Shown: piece by piece, positions 59,667-64,000 of the stretch
How positions within the stretch are numbered: the stretch's first letter is position 1
How the letters are laid out: the number at the start of each line of letters is the position of its first letter
Source of the DNA: Mucilaginibacter_A sp965201005
GTDB lineage: Bacteria; Bacteroidota; Bacteroidia; Sphingobacteriales; Sphingobacteriaceae
DNA length: 64,000 bases
Assembly (NCBI RefSeq): GCF_965201005.1
Contig: NZ_OZ241747.1
Coordinates: 1,116,001-1,180,000, forward strand
Direction of reading: 5' to 3'
Notes under the pieces: generated by a model
The model's input: the letters and a program-made list of their open reading frames with translations, nothing else
Told to the model about the DNA's origin: nothing
Database searches by the model: none
Made by a program: the position numbers and the translations under genes

Positions 59667-61013
59667 ATGGAAAAGGTTTCTATCAGTCACGATAAAAGTT
59701 CGCCAATTGTAGTTGGTTTAGATATTGGCACTACAAAAATCTGCGCCATTGTGGGCCGCAGAAGTAAAGATAATACAGTAGAGATTTTGGGGATTGGCAA
59801 GGCCGAATCTGCCGGCGTTACGCGTGGCGTAGTTTCCAATATCGATAAAACCGTGCAAGGCATTACGCAGGCGATAGAGATTGCGGCTTCACAATCCAAC
59901 GTAGAGATCCGGGTGGTTAATGTAGGGATTGCCGGTCAGCACATCAAGAGTTTGCAGCATCGCGGTTTGATCACGCGCCGGGATTTGAACCGTGAAATCA
60001 ACCGGAAAGACATTGAAAAGCTAATTGAAGATATGTACAATTTGGTGATGCCTCCCGGCGAAGAGATCATACACGTTTTACCGCAGGAATTTACGGTGGA
60101 CAACGAGCCGGGGATAAAAGACCCGATCGGGATGGCCGGTGTGCGGCTGGAAGCAAATTTCCATATTATTTCCGGACAGGTTACGGCGGTTAAAAACATT
60201 GTAAAATGCGTGACCAAAGCCAATTTGGAAAGCCACGATTTGATTTTGGAACCATTAGCCTCCTCCGAAGCTGTTTTAACAGAGGAAGAAAAAGAAGCTG
60301 GCGTTGTTTTGGTTGATATTGGTGGCGGAACTACTGATGTAGCTATTTTTCATGAAGGGATTATACGCCATACCGCTGTTATTCCGTTCGGTGGAAACAG
60401 TGTAACGGAAGATATCCGCGAAGGTTGTTCGGTAATGCGCAATATTGCAGAAATGCTGAAAACACGTTTCGGATCAGCCCTGGCAGAAGAAAATAAGGAT
60501 AACGAAATTGTTTGCGTGCCGGGCTTGCGCGGGCGGGAATCGAAAGAGATTTCGGTAAAAAACCTGGCTTATGTGATCCAGGCGCGGATGGAAGAAATTA
60601 TTGAACATGTTTATTACGAGATCAAAACTTCCGGTTACGAGAAAAAAATGATCGGCGGAATAGTGATTACCGGTGGCGGTGCGGATTTAAAACACTTGCC
60701 GCAACTGGTAGAATACGTAACCGGTTTGGATTGTCGCATCGGTTACCCGAGCGAACATTTGGCAAAAAATGAAGTTTTGCAAAAAAATATTTTTGATGAT
60801 CTGCAAAGTCCGATGTTTGCAACCGGTATCGGTTTGCTGATCAAAGGCATCCAGAAAATGGAAGATTCAGAATTACCAACAGTTGCTGAAGTAAAAACCC
60901 CTGCAAAACAGGTTGTTACCTCAGAAAAAAAACATGGTTTGCTTTCGAGAATGCTTGAAAAAGGAAAAATCTTTATTAAAGACGATATTAAAGATGAAGA
61001 CTTTTTGAAATAA
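59667..61013 (+). CDS. ftsA: Cell division protein FtsA
   Basis: A 448-residue actin-fold ATPase that tethers FtsZ to the membrane. VVGLDIGTTKICAIVGRRSK is the phosphate-1 loop, VLVDIGGGTTDVAIFHEGII the phosphate-2 loop, and IGGIVITGGGADLKHLPQLV the adenosine part. The C-terminal MLEKGKIFIKDDI amphipathic stretch is a plausible membrane-targeting helix. A near-match of the 12-mer (TAAAAGAAGTAC) follows 11 bp after the stop at 61024. Confidence 0.95.
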   Translation: MEKVSISHDKSSPIVVGLDIGTTKICAIVGRRSKDNTVEILGIGKAESAGVTRGVVSNIDKTVQGITQAIEIAASQSNVEIRVVNVGIAGQHIKSLQHRGLITRRDLNREINRKDIEKLIEDMYNLVMPPGEEIIHVLPQEFTVDNEPGIKDPIGMAGVRLEANFHIISGQVTAVKNIVKCVTKANLESHDLILEPLASSEAVLTEEEKEAGVVLVDIGGGTTDVAIFHEGIIRHTAVIPFGGNSVTEDIREGCSVMRNIAEMLKTRFGSALAEENKDNEIVCVPGLRGRESKEISVKNLAYVIQARMEEIIEHVYYEIKTSGYEKKMIGGIVITGGGADLKHLPQLVEYVTGLDCRIGYPSEHLAKNEVLQKNIFDDLQSPMFATGIGLLIKGIQKMEDSELPTVAEVKTPAKQVVTSEKKHGLLSRMLEKGKIFIKDDIKDEDFLK

Positions 61014-61120
61014 ATTTACCCGATAAAAGAAGTACACCAAATATTAAGAGTAAAAACGTAATATTACGTTCGTGTTAAATCAAATCCTCAATCTATCTAT
61101 ATAGCTTAAGATCAGGCATT

Positions 61121-62737
61121 ATGCAATTTGAAATGTTAAAAGAAAAATCCTCCATCATCAAAGTGATTGGTGTGGGCGGCGGCGGCGGCAACGCTGTAAA
61201 CCATATGTACAAGCAAGGTATCACCGGTGTTGATTTTATTATCTGCAATACCGATGCACAGGCTTTAGAGTTAAGTCCGATACCGAACAAGGTGCAGTTA
61301 GGTGCCAGTTTAACAGAAGGAATGGGTGCAGGTTCAATCCCGGAAGTCGGAAAAAATTCAGCCATAGAAAATATTGACGATATTAAGCAAATGCTGGGCA
61401 CCAACACCAAAATGCTGTTTATCACGGCAGGAATGGGTGGTGGAACCGGAACCGGTGCCAGTCCGATAATTGCACAAGCCGCCCGGGAACTGGATATTTT
61501 AACCGTTGGGATCATTACCACGCCGTTTTCTTTTGAAGGTAAACGCCGCAAAATGCAAGCTGAAGAAGGCATGGAAGAACTGCGTAAATATGTAGATTCC
61601 TTCCTGGTAATCTCTAATGATCGTTTGCGGGAAATTTTTGGGAACTTAACTTTAGGTGCTGCTTTTGCACAAGCTGATGATATTTTAACAACCGCTGCCA
61701 AAGGTATTGCAGAAATCATTACGCTGCCTGGCTACATCAACGTGGATTTTAAAGATGTGCGTACTGTGATGAAAGATAGCGGGGTTTCTATTATGGGCAG
61801 CTATGCTTCAGCCGGTGAAAACCGTGCTTATGAGGCTGTGCGCGGTGCTTTGGCTTCTCCATTATTAAAAGATAATGAAATTGAAGGTGCCCGGTATATC
61901 CTGCTTAATATCAGTTCAGGGTCCAAAGAAGTAACGATGGACGAAGTAAGTATCATTACCGATTATATTCAGGAAGAGGCCGGTTTAATGGCAGATCTGA
62001 TCTGGGGAAATTGTCAGGATGAAAACCTGGGTGAAAAAATCTCTGTAACAATCATCGCAACCGGTTTTCAAACCAAAGACGAGCGCGAAAAAACAATCAG
62101 CAGTAAAAAAATTGTCTCTCATTTAATTACAGAAACACCTTTGGTAAAACCTTTAAACGAATTTACCGGGTCAACTAACGGTAAAACAGACAAAACTGAG
62201 CCTTATTTGAGGGTTCGGGAAGAAAACCAAACTGTTGGTAATAATTACCAGAAGTGGGAAGAACCGGGACGTGAAGAACAAAACGGAAAAATCCGCTATC
62301 GTTTAACCGAAGAAGATAAGTTGCAGGAACCAGAACCTGAAAATTCTGGTTTCACGGTCAAGTATGCAGAACCGATCAGTTTTGATAAACCGGCAGAAAG
62401 TTTTGTTGCAGAACAAACACGCCCGGAACCGGTAAAACCAGAAGTGCAGCCTGTTGCCGCCGGTGCAGATGATGCAAAAACGGATGAATCGATAGAAGAA
62501 CAATTGCGCAAATCCCGCGAACGGATTATGCGTTTAAAAGATTTGAGCATGAAGTTAAGAAGCGGCAATATCCAGGAATTGGAAAACGTGCCGGCCTACA
62601 AACGGAAAGAAGTTGCTTTGCAGCAAAATGTACATTCATCAGAAACCCAGATTTCCAGGTTTTCATTACTGGCTGATGAAGAAGGAAAAACAGAAATCCG
62701 ACCTAACAATTCTTTTTTGCATGATAATGTAGATTAG
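61121..62737 (+). CDS. ftsZ: Cell division protein FtsZ
   Basis: A 538-residue tubulin-like GTPase that forms the Z ring. VIGVGGGGGNAVNHMYKQGI and the signature GGGTGTG (106-112) bind GTP, while INVDFKDVRTVM has the T7 loop. The C-terminal third is long and acidic (residues about 350-538), without a clear typical FtsA-binding peptide at the end (FLHDNVD), as is common in Bacteroidetes. A 107-bp gap separates ftsA and ftsZ, so ftsZ may have its own promoter. An intrinsic terminator follows. Confidence 0.96.
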   Translation: MQFEMLKEKSSIIKVIGVGGGGGNAVNHMYKQGITGVDFIICNTDAQALELSPIPNKVQLGASLTEGMGAGSIPEVGKNSAIENIDDIKQMLGTNTKMLFITAGMGGGTGTGASPIIAQAARELDILTVGIITTPFSFEGKRRKMQAEEGMEELRKYVDSFLVISNDRLREIFGNLTLGAAFAQADDILTTAAKGIAEIITLPGYINVDFKDVRTVMKDSGVSIMGSYASAGENRAYEAVRGALASPLLKDNEIEGARYILLNISSGSKEVTMDEVSIITDYIQEEAGLMADLIWGNCQDENLGEKISVTIIATGFQTKDEREKTISSKKIVSHLITETPLVKPLNEFTGSTNGKTDKTEPYLRVREENQTVGNNYQKWEEPGREEQNGKIRYRLTEEDKLQEPEPENSGFTVKYAEPISFDKPAESFVAEQTRPEPVKPEVQPVAAGADDAKTDESIEEQLRKSRERIMRLKDLSMKLRSGNIQELENVPAYKRKEVALQQNVHSSETQISRFSLLADEEGKTEIRPNNSFLHDNVD

Positions 62738-62753
62738 GGTAAAAAAGTGTGAT

Positions 62754-62788
62754 AAAAAAGGCTTTTGTATTTACAAAGGCCTTTTTTT
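62754..62788 (+). terminator. Intrinsic terminator after ftsZ
   Basis: An A-rich arm (AAAAAAGGCTTTTGT) pairs with ACAAAGGCCTTTTTTT across a four-base loop, with one mismatch or bulge, and ends in a run of T residues. It lies 17 bp past the ftsZ stop and probably terminates the dcw transcript. A near-12-mer (GTGCTTCTTTTG) is at 62810. Confidence 0.85.
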
Positions 62789-62879
62789 GTATCTTTTAGG
62801 TAAGATTTGGTGCTTCTTTTGCTGATAAAAACTTAACCGCTATTTTAGCGTATTAAATTCATTTTAAAATAAAACGGTT

Positions 62880-64000
62880 TTGGATTTATTTGACAAAATA
62901 CAAAAAAATATGGGTCCGTTGGGTCAGCATCAAAGCTGGTCGCACGGTTATTTTTCCTTCCCGAGGTTAGAAGGTGATATTGATGCGCATATGCAATTCA
63001 GGGGAAAAGAGCATTTGGTTTGGAGCCTGAACAATTATCTGGGTTTGGCCAATCATCCGGAAGTACGCAAAGCAGATGCAGAAGCGGCCGCAGATTATGG
63101 TATGGCTTATCCGATGGGTGCACGGATGATGTCGGGCAATTCTACACAACATGAAGCTTTAGAAAAAGACCTGGCCGAATTTGTAGGCAAAGAAGATGCT
63201 TTTTTGCTCAATTATGGTTATCAGGGCATGGTTTCCATCATCGATAGTTTGGTAGATCGAAATGACGTAATTGTTTATGATGCAGAATCTCATGCCTGTA
63301 TTATTGATGGTGTTCGTTTACACATGGGCAAACGTTATGTTTATCAGCATAATGATATGGCCAGTTTGGAAAAACAGCTGGAACGGGCTTCCAAATTAGC
63401 CGAACAAACGGGTGGCGGTATTTTGGTGATTACGGAAGGTGTTTTCGGAATGTCTGGTGCACAAGGTAAAATAGAAGAAATTGTAGCTTTAAAAGAGCAG
63501 TATAAGTTCCGTTTGCTTATTGATGATGCACATGGTTTTGGCACGATGGGCGTAACTGGTGCCGGTACGCATGAAGCGCAAAATTGTATTGATGGCGTAG
63601 ATGTTTACTTCGGTACTTTTGCAAAATCTATGGCTGGAATTGGTGCTTTTGTAGCATCAACCAAAACTATTGTCAACTTTATGCGCTACAATATGCGCTC
63701 TCAAACTTTTGCAAAAGCGTTGCCGATGCCAATGGTGATCGGTTTAAGAAAACGTTTGGAACTATTGATCAACCGGCCTGAACTGCGCGAAAAATTATGG
63801 ATAATTGCCAGGGCTTTACAAGAAGGCTTGCGTGCTCGCGGATTTGATCTGGGGGTTACTAATACGATGGTTACGCCCGTATTTTTGAAAGGGGAACTGG
63901 AAGAAGCAACCAGCCTGACGATGGACCTTCGGGAAAATTACAGTATATTTTGTTCTATTGTGCTATATCCGGTTATACCGCGAGGGTTGATTGTGCTGCG
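62880..64000 (+). CDS. Alpha-oxoamine synthase family PLP enzyme (partial, TTG start)
   Basis: Open from TTG 62880 past the right edge (373 codons visible). The protein begins (M)DLFDKIQKNMGPLGQH and carries LNNYLGLANHPEV, GARMMSGNSTQHEALEKDL, LLNYGYQGMVSI, LIDDAHGFGTMG and YFGTFAKSMAGIGAF, the last with the Schiff-base Lys. These are landmarks of KBL, serine palmitoyltransferase and cysteate acyltransferase. Sequence around these motifs departs from the known Sphingobacterium serine palmitoyltransferase, so a capnine/sulfonolipid-type or other acyltransferase is possible. An ATG at 62910 is also in frame, but the TTG gives the better N terminus. Confidence 0.82.
   Translation, partial: MDLFDKIQKNMGPLGQHQSWSHGYFSFPRLEGDIDAHMQFRGKEHLVWSLNNYLGLANHPEVRKADAEAAADYGMAYPMGARMMSGNSTQHEALEKDLAEFVGKEDAFLLNYGYQGMVSIIDSLVDRNDVIVYDAESHACIIDGVRLHMGKRYVYQHNDMASLEKQLERASKLAEQTGGGILVITEGVFGMSGAQGKIEEIVALKEQYKFRLLIDDAHGFGTMGVTGAGTHEAQNCIDGVDVYFGTFAKSMAGIGAFVASTKTIVNFMRYNMRSQTFAKALPMPMVIGLRKRLELLINRPELREKLWIIARALQEGLRARGFDLGVTNTMVTPVFLKGELEEATSLTMDLRENYSIFCSIVLYPVIPRGLIVL

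Overview
The window is from a Bacteroidetes (Bacteroidota) chromosome, most likely family Sphingobacteriaceae (Pedobacter/Mucilaginibacter-like). The evidence is the gene content: a BT_3928-type DoxX gene next to a DUF1599 gene and folP, an UpxY-type antiterminator, a DUF1080 / GMC oxidoreductase / gluconate-dehydrogenase-subunit-3 set, a Bacteroidetes-type FtsL, and a DAP-type dcw cluster. Gene starts mostly lack a Shine-Dalgarno sequence. No tRNA, rRNA, CRISPR array or complete insertion sequence was seen.

Layout. 1-12.6 kb is mixed housekeeping and accessory DNA: an omega-amidase/aminotransferase pair, an intact DUF2683 antitoxin beside a broken YoeB toxin, an SDR enzyme, aroK, a putative 3-keto-sugar locus (4435-7614), a lone DppB-like permease, the DoxX/DUF1599/folP group and a decayed thioredoxin gene. 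12.6-36.8 kb is one long minus-strand exopolysaccharide operon. It starts with Wza, the Wzc tyrosine autokinase, an UpxY antiterminator and AsnB. It continues through about a dozen glycosyltransferases and an acyltransferase, and ends with a Wzy-like polymerase, a glycosyltransferase-exosortase fusion and a WcaF acetyltransferase. Two plus-strand genes next to it (36.9-38.7 kb) encode a GT2 enzyme and a WecA-like initiating transferase. 38.8-46.5 kb carries gap, a GNAT gene, pgk, a HEPN/MNT pair, a CocE-like hydrolase and a thioredoxin-family gene broken by two frameshifts. 47.0-62.7 kb is a complete dcw cluster, mraZ-rsmH-ftsL-ftsI-murE-mraY-murD-ftsW-murG-murC-ftsQ-ftsA-ftsZ. It is preceded by a three-repeat MraZ operator and ends in a terminator. 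The window closes inside an alpha-oxoamine synthase gene.

The most unusual feature is a family of short interspersed motifs sharing the skeleton ATGCT-NN-TTTTA. By eye I count 23 exact copies of ATGCTTCTTTTA and 20 of ATGCTGTTTTTA on both strands, plus 14 copies with ATACT in place of ATGCT. A given 12-mer is expected far less than once in 64 kb. The copies lie in intergenic DNA, often at gene ends, and inside conserved genes, where they are read in frame as ordinary codons. Several are arranged as inverted pairs. Intergenic copies often extend into a second AT-rich half, close to TAAAATTT. Density, lack of strand bias and inverted pairs at gene ends resemble the DNA uptake sequences of Haemophilus and Neisseria, but function here is inference.
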